Notes: generated from the letters alone by a model not told the origin. A stretch of 64,000 nt of DNA from Galeopsis tetrahit (GCA_963675135.1 OY776129.1:47752141-47816140); one strand, 5' to 3'; shown: positions 39,257 through 50,995, counted from the first letter of the stretch. Numbers and translations are program-made.

Positions 39257-39717
39257 TAATAATTACTAATTAGACAATTTAATATATATTTTTTTTGTAA
39301 TTTGGGGTTTTTATCGAATTTTTCAAAACAGTTTAAGGATTGACCATAATTTCCAAAATAATATTTCTCAAATCTATATAAGACTACTTAGTACATTCCA
39401 TTCAAGTTTGATAAAATTTGCATTAAATAACAGGGTTGATTTAGCACTAAATTTACACGAAATACGAGTATATAATTTATTTGTACATATCAATTACGAT
39501 TGTAGATACGTTACATATATTTATTTATTTCTTCATAATTGTTGGACATATAAAAAGAGTTAAAATTAAGTAATCATATTAAATGTTGAGAAATTAGATT
39601 AAATAATCAAAATTTTCATAATAAACAAATTGGTATATTAAGGTATACAATCTTCAGAAATCAAAATTGCTTCCAAATGCACTATACAATACTTAGAAAT
39701 CAAATTAAAAATTACTA

Positions 39718-40160
39718 CTCCCTCCTAATCTTAATATCCTAACCGGAACAACCTTTCCTTCAGGACATGGGTGTTAGACCCAATTCAGTGTATGAAATGA
39801 AATCTGTGTAATGTAAGACCTTTACTACTTTTATACTGTACCTTGTACAATGATTTTCCTGGGTATCTCTTGTACCCAATAATAATAACATATCCTTTTA
39901 CTGATCAAAAAAAAAAACTCCCTCCTAATCTTAATATAAGTCCGTTTTGACTTTTCATTTTCTTTGCAAATTATATGTCGTTTTACACTTTTCAATTCAA
40001 ATTAATTGCATTTTTTTCCAAATTTAATCTTAAGAGTACTAAATATTTATATAAATGTATTCTTTTTTTTATGAGATGTACCATCTAACATGAGAAATAA
40101 TTTATTTTCTTAATATATGTGCATGAACTTAGGATGACATATATTTTGAATAAGAAGGAG
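39718..40160. mobile_element. Stowaway-like MITE split by a retroposon
   Basis: Ends CTCCCTCCTAATCTTAATAT and AATAAGAAGGAG with TA nearby. The left end occurs twice because a 179-bp retroposon copied it as its target duplication. Without the insert the MITE is about 243 bp. Confidence 0.7.
39738..39916 (+). mobile_element. SINE-like retroposon with poly(A) tail
   Basis: 179 bp flanked by a perfect 21-bp duplication (39717-39737 and 39917-39937) and ending TTTTACTGATC plus about 11 A. The 3' ~50 bp (GGGTATCTCTTGTACCC, then ACTGATC) are shared with the reverse-oriented insert at 43231-43445, and the end motif also with the LINE at 37172. No clear tRNA boxes are seen, so it is either a SINE of another type or a truncated LINE. 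Confidence 0.75.
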
Positions 40161-40164
40161 TATA

Positions 40165-41686
40165 GATTAAAAAAGTTTTAATATCTCACAATCAAAGTAA
40201 AAACACATTTATTTCTCCACTCAATTAGGGTAATAAATCAACTACGTAAGTTTCGGTAGAACCTATATATTGAGTAAATTGATAGTAATAACTTTGCATT
40301 AAATTATACTCCTGCTGAAAAATTAGAATTATACATATCCCGTCCCCTCAAAAGTTATAAATTTTATCATTTTTAAGTGTTTCATAGAAAGTTATTTATA
40401 TTTCAAAAAAAAAAAAAAAAAAAAAAAAAAAGTTATTTATTTCCCTTTCTGTTATCTCTACGACTCTCTCGACATTTTTTTCTCTTTTGTATCTCTATCT
40501 TTCTTTGATATTTTATATTTCTCTTTATTTTTTCTTTTTCCCACGTCACTGCCTCAACAATTCAATTCACATATTTTTAAGTAATTTGTACAAAACTCAA
40601 ATATTAGAATAACGTTAACATATTTTTCTACGGATTTCGATAGGAATAATTAACAAAGTGGAACTTAGTAAAAATGGTCTCTTTTAAGAATTTTAACCAT
40701 ATAATTATGGTAGTATTGTTTAAAAATATGTAGAAAAATTGTAAAACAAGAAAATGTCAAGGATATGCAAGGTGATTTTGATGGTACAAATTACATCATT
40801 CCCTGAATAATAGCAGCATGCTAGTGCAATTTTTCTTGCATAATATTAAATGCTCATTGACATCTTACCAAAAAGAATTAGGTGCATATTACTCTTTTCG
40901 TGCTACAGCTCTGACTCAATATACTTTTTTTTATATAATTAAAAAAATTAAATTTGGAATATAGTGGCAGATATTTATTTTATTTTGGAAATAATTTGTT
41001 ACCATTATTTATCACACCGACAGAGAATGATAATCGATCGGGGACATTTAAATAAATTGAATTTCCCCACAACCCATAATTAAACTACTCACACTTTTTA
41101 TTTTTTTTGAAGTCAATGAATATTAAAATACACTTATGATCTTAAATGAGATAAAACATTATGCACTTCGTTACGCGGTTTTTAAAAAAATTAAAAGAAA
41201 TTGAGTTTCAAATAAATATAAAGTAAAAAAAATCATGCCTATTTGTTTAGACTTCTGAATAACATGTGAACACATACTTGATTGTATATATTTGTATACA
41301 TACTAAATAATTGAAAGACACATTATTTATGATTCAATTTAAACTAGTTAAAATATTCGAATATGACGCTTTAATACTTTAATTAGAGCACCAAAAATTG
41401 TGATTGCAGTTATGAACTCGTGAAGGTAAAAGTAGTATATATTCTGGTAGTCGAAGGAAATTGCTAGAGTTGAGTAGTCTAAATTAATTGCTTAAGCTAA
41501 AGGTAATTCAAATTTCAATCCATTTCTTTCGCCTTTATCCATACAAAAGATTTTACAAGTCACAGACTCACAGTCACGTACACTATAGGCTACTTAAATC
41601 TGACTATTGTGTAAAATATGTTGACTAAGTTTATTGAAATGACAGTTTTAGGCCTAATTGTTGCATATGGTACGAGATTACTTATT
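40165..41686. other. AT-rich intergenic stretch, no gene seen
   Basis: Includes a 29-base A run near 40405. No gene or element boundary was recognised. Confidence 0.5.
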
Positions 41687-41691
41687 CAAAT

Positions 41692-42236
41692 TATTAGAGA
41701 ATATAATAGAATAATATATTATAGAAATAATATAATGTATTATAGGAATAGTATAATACTCCCTCCACTTTTTAATAAGTGTCATTTTAGTATTTTTCAA
41801 CAAATTAAGATTATAAATTGTGATCTATATTACTCTTCATTAATTATAACTAATTTTTATATAGAAATTTTATTTTATAAAAAATGTGGTCAAGAATGTA
41901 ACTAGTATTCATAAACTAAATTAATTATGGTACAAATAATATTTATGAACAATATATATGGTAAATGAATAAGGGTAAAGTAGTCAAAATTAAAGAAAAA
42001 AACTCAGAATGACACTTATTTTAAAATTAGTTAAAAAGTTCAAGTGACACTTATTAAAAAACGGAGGGAGTATATTATAGATAGCAATCTTTTATTTATG
42101 ATTTATATTTATTTCCCTGTTTATCTATTTCCTTGTATATCTCTTGTAATCCCTATATATAATGGACCACTCTTATCATCTCATTAACGTTGATTGAATA
42201 TAATTCTCACATGGTATCAGAGCTGGTATTCTCCCA
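41692..42236 (+). repeat. 5' LTR of the copia derivative, with MITE inside
   Basis: 545 bp, of which 312 bp (41759-42070) are a MITE. The 3' end of the LTR contains TGGTATCAGAGCTGG, itself a primer-binding-site-like sequence. The same stretch is in the 3' LTR. Confidence 0.8.
41759..42070. mobile_element. Stowaway-like MITE inside the 5' LTR
   Basis: Ends CTCCCTCCACTTTTTAATAA and TTAAAAAACGGAGGGAG, flanked by TA. It is absent from the 3' LTR, so it inserted after the retroelement. Confidence 0.85.
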
Positions 42237-42245
42237 TGGTATCAG
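42237..42245 (+). other. Primer-binding site of the copia derivative
   Basis: TGGTATCAG directly after the LTR end. A similar TGGTATCAGAGC lies 25 bp upstream inside the LTR. Confidence 0.7.
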
Positions 42246-42395
42246 CCTAATACACTGAAACCCTTTTTTTCGGCGTCTCCGACGGGCTGGTATCCCCCGT
42301 CGCCGCCTTGCCCCTTCCCCTTTCTTCACACTTTTTTCGGCGTCCTCGACGAGTAGGTATCCCTCGTCACCGCCTTGTTTTTTTTTTTTTTATCT

Positions 42396-42659
42396 CGAAC
42401 GAGCTGGTCTCCCTCGTTCCCTCTTTCGGCCGCTTTTAACCGCCATCGACGAGCTTGTATTCCTCGTCCCCCTTCTTCTTCTTCTCGAACGAGCTGGTCT
42501 CCCTCGTTCCCTCTCTTGGCCGCTTTTAGCCGCCACCGACGAGCTTGTATTCCTCGTCCCCCTTCTTCATCTCAAACGAGTTGGTCTCCCTCGTTCCCTC
42601 TCTTGGCCGCTTTTAGCCGCCACCGAGGAGCTTGTATTCCTCGTCCCCCTTCTTCTTCT
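42396..42659 (+). repeat. Three tandem ~87-90-bp repeats in the leader
   Basis: Units start CGAACGAG at 42396, 42486 and 42573, with a partial fourth at 42660. Each carries GAGCTGGTCTCCCTCGTTCC followed by GAGCTTGTATTCCTCGTCCC. They stay in frame in a Ser/Pro-rich open frame, but nothing suggests a real protein. Confidence 0.85.
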
Positions 42660-42944
42660 CGAGCGAGCAAGTCTCCTCGTCCCCCCTAATCTTTTTTTCT
42701 TCGAGCGAGCACGTCTCCTCGTCCCCTCTCATGGTCGATCAAGTTATCTCCATGATTGTTTTCACACATATAGTGTTAGACACACTCCCCTACACTTTAA
42801 TTTTCTCTATAGCTTCACGCTACATCTTTCTTCTTCTACTTTTCTCTCTCTGTAGAGAGCCCATGACCGACTTTATTGGCTTCGCGCCATTCCTAGCTAT
42901 CTTGTTTGTGCTCGGTTCAATTGCTTCCACAAAACTTGCAAGTG

Positions 42945-43197
42945 TTTCTTGCCTAATTTTTTGTCATCGTTCTTCCTTCAAAGGATTTCAGTGTTTCGAT
43001 CAATTTCCTTCCCGCTTTTGTGCGCCTTGGCATGCTCTATTTGGTGATTCCGAATTTTCGTTATTTCTCCTGTTGTATGACAACAAAAATGCTTTATTTT
43101 GCGGATGTCTTCACAAAGTTTCTATCTCAAACTCGCTTAAGATTGTTGCGTACCAAGCTCGTGTTCATTTACATTCCCAGTTTCGCTTGACTGGGGG
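42945..43197 (+). pseudogene. Copia pol fragments (post-integrase and RNase H end)
   Basis: The first part reads SSFKGFQCFDQFPSRFC and matches the post-integrase block SSLHKGFRCYDPTSS of the copia element at 10014. From about 43108 another frame gives DVFTKFLSQTR, the usual copia C terminus before the purine tract. Everything between (the whole reverse transcriptase) is missing. Confidence 0.7.
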
Positions 43198-43591
43198 TAT
43201 TAGAGAATATAATAGAATAATATATTATAGGTAGCAATCTTTTTTTTTTTTGATCGGTAAAAAGTGATTGTATTAATAGTGGGTACAAGAAGATACCCGA
43301 AATTCAGTGTACAAGTCTTTTCATTTGGGTAGAGACAGTAAATGTTATGCTATATGAATCTTAAACCATGCACTTGAGTGGATCTGTCACCCAGGTCTTG
43401 AAAGGAGAAGTGTTTCGAGTAGGAAATTTGATCGTGAACCAGCTCCTTGTTTATGATTTATATTTATTTCCTTGTTTATCTATTTCCTTGTATATCTCTA
43501 GTAATCCCTATATATAATTGACCACTCTTATCATCTCATTAACGATGATTGAATATAATTCTCACATGGTATCAGAGCTGGTATTCTCCCA
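43198..43591 (+). repeat. 3' LTR of the copia derivative, with retroposon inside
   Basis: It matches the 5' LTR on both sides of an inserted retroposon at 43231-43445 and ends with the same TGGTATTCTCCCA. Confidence 0.8.
43231..43445 (-). mobile_element. SINE-like retroposon inside the 3' LTR
   Basis: A T run at 43231-43243 marks the poly(A) end of a minus-strand insert. Its 3' end (minus strand GGGTATCTTCTTGTACCC, then TTTTACCGATC) and an inner block (AGACCTGGGTGACAGATCC) match the retroposon at 39738-39916. The target duplication is not clear in the T-rich target. Confidence 0.65.
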
Positions 43592-43596
43592 CAAGT

Positions 43597-45960
43597 TTTA
43601 GTGTTTTAATTTACCCTTTAATTTATTAATATGTACTTCGTATAATTAAAAAAATAATTAACTCCTCAAAATAATGAAAGTAACACATGAAAAGTATAAT
43701 AAAATACGGAGTAATTGATTTAGTTGTATATACATACATTATACATACCTCCTATATGTGAGAGAGTTACGAAGTCGGTTTTATCTCCCTATTTTTATCT
43801 GTTGAATTATTTCATGTCATTAACAAGATTCATAGTACAGTAGTATTTCTTATGTCAGAATCTTATTTAATTTTTTTTTTTTGAAATGGCAGAATCTTAA
43901 TTAAATTAGATGCATGTAGAGTTCTACCATTTATCTTTTATTTTTAATTGTTCAGAACTTCAGATGATGTTTGTATTAATCCGATCTACCGACATGTGTA
44001 CTGCATATCGGTCACTTTTCATATTTTTTTTAAGATTAAATAAATATAAAATTTAAAATAATAGCTGATATATCAATTGTCTGTTCATTCTATTCAACCA
44101 CCCTCTAACATCAAGTCAACCATTTTTAGAGATTAATAATTCTAGTTAAAACTATATAATGTAATTCAATATTGAATATCTTCGTGTAATTGTGTAAAGA
44201 TACACTTCAATAAAATATATCAACAACACATTTGTTATTTCACTTTAGAAAATTATGTTTAATTGGTTTGTCGCTTTTAATGTTTTGTAAAAAATTAGGA
44301 AACACAGTTTTGCGAGGGCTTGATTTATAAAAGTATAGATTTTATTTTTAATTTATAAATTTTATCGACCTATTCATTAAATTGTGGTTGGATTCTATAT
44401 TTATGCTTCATCGACCTGGTGGAGCATATGGCTTTAAATTTTCTGCCATATTCTGTGTAAATGTAGTACTAGATACGGAGTTTTCTTTCCTTGTCTATAT
44501 TTATTATTATTATTATTATTATTATTAAATAAAAAGTGGGGTTGCTACCTATTGTATTTGAGCTACACCTATTAAAGCCTATCTACCTGCATTAAATCGT
44601 GCTCCCATCATATATATAAATAATGAAGTATTATAGACCTCCTTAGTTAGTTTGGCAACCTCTATCAATTGTTTAATTCTTAAAAAAAAAAAATTGAATG
44701 AATGATACGATATAATATATGAGACGAATTTTCATGTTTTGGATATGTATGTATGATCCATAGACCTATTACCTTATTTTAAACCCGTATTACAATAAAA
44801 TAAGATATAACTTGAATTTTTTATTTTTATTTTTAGTAGCTCTTTTTGTGTCACATCCAAGTGAGAGCCATTACTTTCCTTTTCCTTTTCTATTTATATT
44901 TTTTTACAGTAATTTCAACTTAAAAATCAATAACATAGAGATTAAAGAAGCTTTGATGCCTTAGGTAGACAAAATCGAATAGAGTAGGCCCAAAATCAAC
45001 TAAAATTTTATGTCCATTTATTTTTTAAATTATCTAGACGAGCCTAATATTTCCTATATTGTGGGCCCTATAATGTTACCAGGCCCAAATAGTTGACGTA
45101 GAAGTGTTTCGAGCAGTTTATTCTTTTGAGCATCCCACCCACTAAACTCCATTAGCAACTCTAGTTATCATTTATTTATAAAATATATCTGACTTGATAA
45201 CATAATTAAACTTCCATCTCTATTTTAATCCATACAAGCAACTTGCAAGACTTAAAAAAAATAAAAAAACATTTCGTGCTATTTTACCAAATTTACCTAC
45301 AAATGCTTTATTTTTTACTATTTTTTAACATCGCCAATTAAGCACCATTACGTAGGACATAAATTCAAGTTATGGGAAGGAGTTGGATATATATATATAT
45401 ATATATGTTTTAAAAACCACTAATTATTTACTACTTAGATTGCAATGTAATAACTTAATTATTTTTATATAATTATGTATCAATCGAATTGAATGATTTT
45501 TATAGTTGGGAAACACCCCCTAGTAATACAATTGCTAATTGGGCCTTACACATAAGCTCATACTTATTTAATATTATGACCAATATAGAGTTTAAATTGT
45601 ATATGTGTCATCTCCACACTCATTTATAGAACTACTTTTATCTCATGTGTCAAAATTACAATGAATTGCATATTTAATTAAAATTTATTTGTAAAAAATT
45701 GAACGATCACAATACTAATTGTAAACACATAATTATATTTTTTTTGAAGGGGTTAATTATATTATTTTACTAATTGCCTACAAACGAGATTCCCTTTTTT
45801 TTTAACCTAAAATATACTCCATATCCAAGTTAATAAAATAAAATTAGGAGTATATAAATTTTTATTATTATATGTTAATTCAATAAATTATTAAAGTAAT
45901 ACTTATATAATAAGTACTTGTGAAAAATAAAGTTTATATAAATTACTCCTACTTTTATAT
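43597..45960. other. AT-rich intergenic stretch, no gene seen
   Basis: Contains a (TTA)9 microsatellite at 44501-44527 and an (AT)n run near 45390-45406. No gene was recognised. Confidence 0.5.
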
Positions 45961-45961
45961 T

Positions 45962-46102
45962 CGCTCGTCTCATAGGAATTTGCACACTTTACATATATGA
46001 ATGTCCCATACCAATTTACACACTCCGTAGAGGAAATATCTTCATAACCACCACTCTCAAAATATACTCTTATTTACCCATAAGTCATTACTTTTTCACA
46101 CT
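45962..46102. mobile_element. Part of a Stowaway-like MITE, cut by the Harbinger element
   Basis: It matches the right half of 37512-37794 in reverse (TTTGCACACTTTACATATAT, then ACCCATAAGTCATTACTTTT) and stops at the Harbinger end. Its continuation is suggested after 47971 (AATCTACTTTTTTCTTTACT). Confidence 0.6.
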
Positions 46103-46767
46103 AGGGGGTGTATTCAATTGAGATTCTGTTGGATTTTTTTGGACTTTTAAAATCTAGGGGTATTCAATACGGATTTTTAAAAGTCTTTCAAAAATTTGAG
46201 GTATTCAATATGGATTTTAAAAAGTCTTTAGAAATCTTTAGGTATTCAACAATCTATGGATTTTAATACTCTATGGATTTCGTTGGATTCTCCTTCAAAA
46301 ATATAAATAAATTCCACTATTCAAAATCTCTTCTAAAAACCAGATATTTCAACAAATTTTCTCAAAAGACTCTGAAAGAGAAGAAAAAAAAACTTTGTTA
46401 TTTGAAACAAAAAAATATATAACACAAAAACATTATAAAACTTTTTATTATTTCAGAATTTTACACTATAAAACTGGTTCATGGCTATCACACCCCATAA
46501 AAGTAGAGAAAAAACAGACATTCTTGATGTATTTTGAACCACAAAATCCTACACAGCCTCACAGTTTACAAAATCGAAAAACTGTCCATCTTCCTGCTCT
46601 TCTTCAAACGAAATAAAATCAATAAACGTAACTATGTTCTTCGATAAGCATATTCCTCACCACCATTATTATCGTGAAAAAAATTACATCTCTGTATTTT
46701 AAAATTATGTTCTCTCTTTAAAAATTATAGTATATCGGCATAGTTGATACCGTTAGGTTAGCAATAA

Positions 46768-47591
46768 TATATTAGCACGTGGTGTTCGATATCATCTAAA
46801 AGATTTTGGTGGTCAAGGTCGTCACCCAGAAATGCAAGTGAGTTATTCAATTTTCGCCATGCATCATTAAGAAATGTGATTGAGAGAATTTTTGATATTT
46901 TCAAATTGCGATTCACAATTTTCAAAACCCACTTCCGTTCCCATTTCAAACACAAGCAGAGTTAGGGTGTGTTTGGAAACAATAGTAATTGATTAAAAGT
47001 GATTAAAATTGATTTTTGAAATAAATTTGAAAGTGGACAGTGTTTTAAAATTAAGCACTTTTAATCAATTTTGTATATGTTGTGAGGTTTGCAAAACAAA
47101 TAGCTTCTTTATAATTTTACAAAAATATCCTTATTACATTTGGATAAGTAATGGGTAAACATAAAATATTATTTAAATTGTAAGGGCAAAAATGTAAAAT
47201 TGGTTACTACAATGATGATAAGCACATAGAAGCTATTAAAAGTAGGTAAAGGGGTGCTTCACCAAAATCACTTTTAACAACTTAATTTAATCACTTAATT
47301 GTGTTGTCAAACACTCTAAAAGTGATTATATTTTAAAATATAAGTGCTTTTAAGCACATACTAGTGCTTGCAAACACCCACTTAGTATTGGCTTGTGCTG
47401 GATTATATAACTTTCTTCGGAAAGAATGTCACTCTGATGAATTTCCAGTCGAATATGAAGAAGATCAAGATTCACATGGAAGAGAAAATTTGAAATTGTT
47501 TTCTCAAAGCCAACTACAACAAAGAACTGAAGCTAATGCATGGAGAACTAGTATTGTTAATGCTATGTGGGAGAGGTATAACCGGAAATAA
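46768..47591 (+). pseudogene. PIF/Harbinger transposase (HARBI1-like), split by a MITE
   Basis: Before the MITE, 46776-46964 gives RGVRYHLKDFGGQGRHPE and then, after a frameshift, ELFNFRHASLRNVIERIF. After the MITE, 47385-47591 gives LVLACAGLYNFLRKEC and a C-terminal ANAWRTSIVNAMWERYNRK before the stop. These are conserved blocks of the DDE nuclease of plant Harbinger elements; the catalytic Asp/Glu residues further upstream were not recovered. Removing the MITE with one TTA rejoins the frame across the junction. At least two frameshifts and the insertion make it non-functional. Confidence 0.8.
46965..47381. mobile_element. Tourist-like MITE inside the transposase
   Basis: 417 bp between TTA at 46962-46964 and TTA at 47382-47384. 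The ends are GGGTGTGTTTGGAAAC and, on the other strand, GTGGGTGTTTGCAAGC. A 3-bp TTA duplication and G-rich ends fit the PIF/Harbinger-derived Tourist class. Confidence 0.75.
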
Positions 47592-47949
47592 TACTAATGC
47601 TACGTGAGAAATGAGGCCTAGGTATAACCGTGATGGAAATGAAGATGAGAATAATAATGATGAATAATAATTTTTTTTTTGAACTAATATATTTTTGGTA
47701 TTTTTTCTAAATAATTTAGATAATTTTTTTTTATTATATACAAGTGTGTTCGATATACGTTTGCATCAATAGTTTTAGGGATGTAGTTTATGGAAATACA
47801 TGTAAATCAATAAAAAATGTGTATTTCAGAATCTTGTCAAATCTATGAAAATCCGTATAAATCAATAAAAAAGTCAGTCAAACTCCTGCATAAAGTCTAT
47901 GGATTTTCTAAATCCACTGACTTTTTAAAGTGCAAAAAATTCCAACCGA

Positions 47950-48040
47950 ATCTTAATTGAATAAACCCCTGTAAATCTACTTTTTTCTTTACTTAATTGA
48001 ATAAACCCCTGTAAATCTACTTTTTTCTTTACTTAATTGA
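47950..48040 (+). repeat. 40-bp tandem duplication at the Harbinger right end
   Basis: ATAAACCCCTGTAAATCTAC recurs at 47961 and 48001, a period of exactly 40 bp. The unit includes the last bases of the transposon and ~28 bp of flank. Confidence 0.85.
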
Positions 48041-48242
48041 ATAAAGTTGAATTGTAATTTGAGTAACTAAGTGTCAGTGGAATGATAAGAATAAATTGAC
48101 CTTTAGCATAAAAGGTATGAAATTGGATTTTGTGGACGAACAAATAAAATAAATGAGACTAAATTTTATGAATTAAGAGAGTATAAAATATATTATGTGG
48201 TTATTGATTTTATGAACATTAGTGTGTATATATATATTTAAT

Positions 48243-50995
48243 ATCCCCTTATATACTAATATGGAGTTTAAATTGATGATGTGTAATTTTGTGGTTAATT
48301 TGGCTTATGTGTCATTTTGTGGTTGATTTGACTTATGTGTCATAATTTAATGAAGTTGTTAATTTTAAAAAGTATGATGTGTAATTAAGTTATTGGTTGA
48401 GTAAGATATGATTCATAAACTCTTTCAAAATATTATATTCTTATTAACTATTGAATTTTTTTCCTAATTAATTATAGTATTTATTTTATTTAAGTGTTAG
48501 TGGTTGATATGAATGTTGAATTTCTTATTATTTTAATATTGACTAATTAAATTAACTTTTATTTTATTTACTTAACTTTATTGTAGTATTCATTTTATTC
48601 TTTAGTTTAATTTACTTTTGAACTATTTAATATACTTTTGAGTAAAATACAATCTAAACTGTATTTTTATTGGTGTGTACAATTCTTTATTTAATTAGTT
48701 ATTAAATTTTATTTTATAATTACTTTTATCTTATATCTCAAGTAATTTTTTCTGCAATTATTTTAAATTTATTATAAGTTTAATGTATTTAAAAAATAGA
48801 GCTCGAAAATATATATGTAAAACTTATTATATAATTATATTATTTTACAGGATTATCAAATTTGTTATATATACAAAATACACTACTTCTATAATATAGA
48901 ATCCCCTTATATACTAACAGGGGGTTTAAATTGATGATGTGTCATTTTGTGGTTAATTTGACTTATGTGTCATTTTGTGGTTGATTTGGCTTATGTGTCA
49001 TAATTTAATGAAGTTGTTAATTTTAAAAAGTATGATGTGTAATTAAGTTATTGGTTGAGTAAGATATGATTCATAAACTCTTTCAAAATATTATATTCTT
49101 ATTAACTATTGAATTTTTTTCCTAATTAATTATAGTATTTATTTTATTTAAGTGTTAGTGGTTGATATGAATGTTGAATTTCTTATTATTTTAATATTGA
49201 CTAATTAAATTAACTTTTATTTTATTTACTTAACTTTATTGTAGTATTCATTTTATTCTTTAGTTTAATTTACTTTTGAACTATTTAATATACTTTTGAG
49301 TAAAATACAATCTAAACTGTATTTTTATTGGTGTGTACAATTCTTTATTTAATTAGTTATTAAATTTTATTTTATAATTACTTTTATCTTATATCTCAAG
49401 TAATTTTTTCTGCAATTATTTTAAATTTATTATAAGTTTAATATATTTAAAAAATAGAGCTCGAAATATATATGTAAAACTTATTATATAATTATATTAT
49501 TTTACAGGATTATCAAATTTGTTATATATACAAAATACACTACTTCTATAATATAGAATCCCCTTATATACTAACAGGGGGTTTAAATTGATGATGTGTC
49601 ATTTTGTGGTTAATTTGACTTATGTGTCATTTTGTGGTTGATTTGGCTTATGTGTCATAATTTAATGAAGTTGTTAATTTTAAAAAGTATGATGTGTAAT
49701 TAAGTTATTGGTTGAGTAAGATATGATTCATAAACTCTTTCAAAATATTATATTCTTATTAACTATTGAATTTTTTTTCTAATTAATTATAGTATTTATT
49801 TTATTTAAGTGTTAGTGGTTGATATGAATGTTAAATTTCTTATTATTTTAATATTGACTAATTAAATTAACTTTTATTTTATTTACTTAACTTTATTGTA
49901 GTATTCATTTTATTCTTTAGTTTAATTTATTTTTGAACTATTTAATGTACTTTTGAGTAAAATACAATCTAAAATGTATTTTTATGGTGTGTACAATTTT
50001 TTATTTAATTAGTTATTAAATTTTATTTTATAATTACTTTTATCTTATATCTCAAGTAATTTTTTCTGCAATTATTTTAAATTTATTATAAGTTTAATGT
50101 ATTTAAAAAATAGAGCTCGAAAATATATATGTAAAACTTATTATATAATTATATTATTTTACAGGATTACCAAATTTGTTATATATACAAAATACACTAC
50201 TTCTATAATATAGAATCCCCTTATATACTAATATGGAGTTTAAATTGATGATGTGTCATTTTGTGGTTAATTTGGCTTATGTGTCATTTTGCTGTTGATA
50301 TGGCTTATGTGTCATAATTTAATGAAGTTGTTAATTTTAAAAAGTATGATGTGTAATTAAGTTATTGGTTGAGTAAGATATGATTCATAAACTCTTTCAA
50401 AATATTATATTCTTATTAACTATTGAATTTTTTTCTTAATTAATTATAGTATTTATTTTATTTGGTGTTAGTGGTTGATATGAATGTTGAATTTCTTATT
50501 ATTTTAATATTGACTAATTAAATTAACTTTTATTTTATTTACTTAACTTTATTGTAGTATTCATTTTATTCTTTAGTTTAATTTATTTTTGAACTATTTA
50601 ATGTACTTTTGAGTAAAATACAATCTAAAATGTATTTTTATTGGTGTGTACAATTCTTTATTTAATTAGTTATTAAATTATATTTTATAATTACTTTTAT
50701 CTTATATCTCATTTTTCTGCAATTATTTTAAATTTATTACAAGTTTAATGTATTTAAAAAATAGAGCTCAAAAATATATATGTAAAATTTATTATATAAT
50801 TATATTATTTTACAAGATTACCAAATTTGTTATATATACAAAATACACTACTTCTATAATATAGAATCCCCTTATATACTAATAGGGAGTTTAAATTGAT
50901 GATGTGTCATTTTGTGGTTAATTTGGCTTATGTGTCATTTTGTGGTTGATTTGGCTTATGTGTCATAATTTAATGAAGTTGTTAATTTTAAAAAG
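48243..50995 (+). repeat. Tandem array of a ~657-bp unit, 4.2 copies
   Basis: Units start ATCCCCTTATATACTAA at 48243, 48901, 49558, 50215 and 50866 (periods 658, 657, 657, 651). The fifth is cut at 50995 by a MITE. The copies differ by few substitutions. Units 1 and 4 share ATATGGAG where units 2 and 3 have ACAGGGGG, and unit 4 has two small deletions. The unit is strongly AT-rich with short direct repeats (TGTCATTTTGTGGTTGATTT) and no open frame. It could be a young satellite or tandemly duplicated Helitron-type sequence. Confidence 0.9.

Larger units (their letters stand above)
41692..43591 (+). mobile_element. Internally deleted Ty1/copia derivative
   Basis: Two LTRs (41692-42236 and 43198-43591) begin TATTAGAGAATATAATAGAA and end TGGTATTCTCCCA. 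They enclose only about 960 bp. A primer-binding site TGGTATCAG follows the left LTR and a GGGGG purine tract precedes the right one. The 5-bp flanks CAAAT and CAAGT differ by one base. The interior keeps a CT/CG-rich leader and two short pieces of copia pol, so it is a deletion derivative that needs proteins in trans. Each LTR later received another insertion. Confidence 0.85.
46103..47970 (+). mobile_element. PIF/Harbinger DNA transposon, decayed
   Basis: The left end AGGGGGTGTATTCAATTGAG and the right end CTTAATTGAATAAACCCCT are inverted copies extending about 45 bp with few changes. Flanking bases are CTA and GTA, an imperfect 3-bp duplication as the superfamily makes. A broken Harbinger transposase lies inside. 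The left 600 bp show only short frames and no recognisable second (Myb-like) gene. The right end lies in a 40-bp tandem duplication (second CCCCT at 48010). Confidence 0.75.

Noticed and set aside
42375..43234. Ser/Pro-rich and hydrophobic open frames in the copia derivative
   Set aside because: They arise from tandem repeats and from pol fragments read in mixed frames.
46395..46616. 73-aa frame in the left part of the Harbinger element, possible Myb-like ORF
   Set aside because: It lacks the Trp pattern of Myb domains and looks random.
48243..50995. CRISPR-like array
   Set aside because: The 657-bp units are direct tandem copies without short repeats and unique spacers, and this is plant nuclear DNA.
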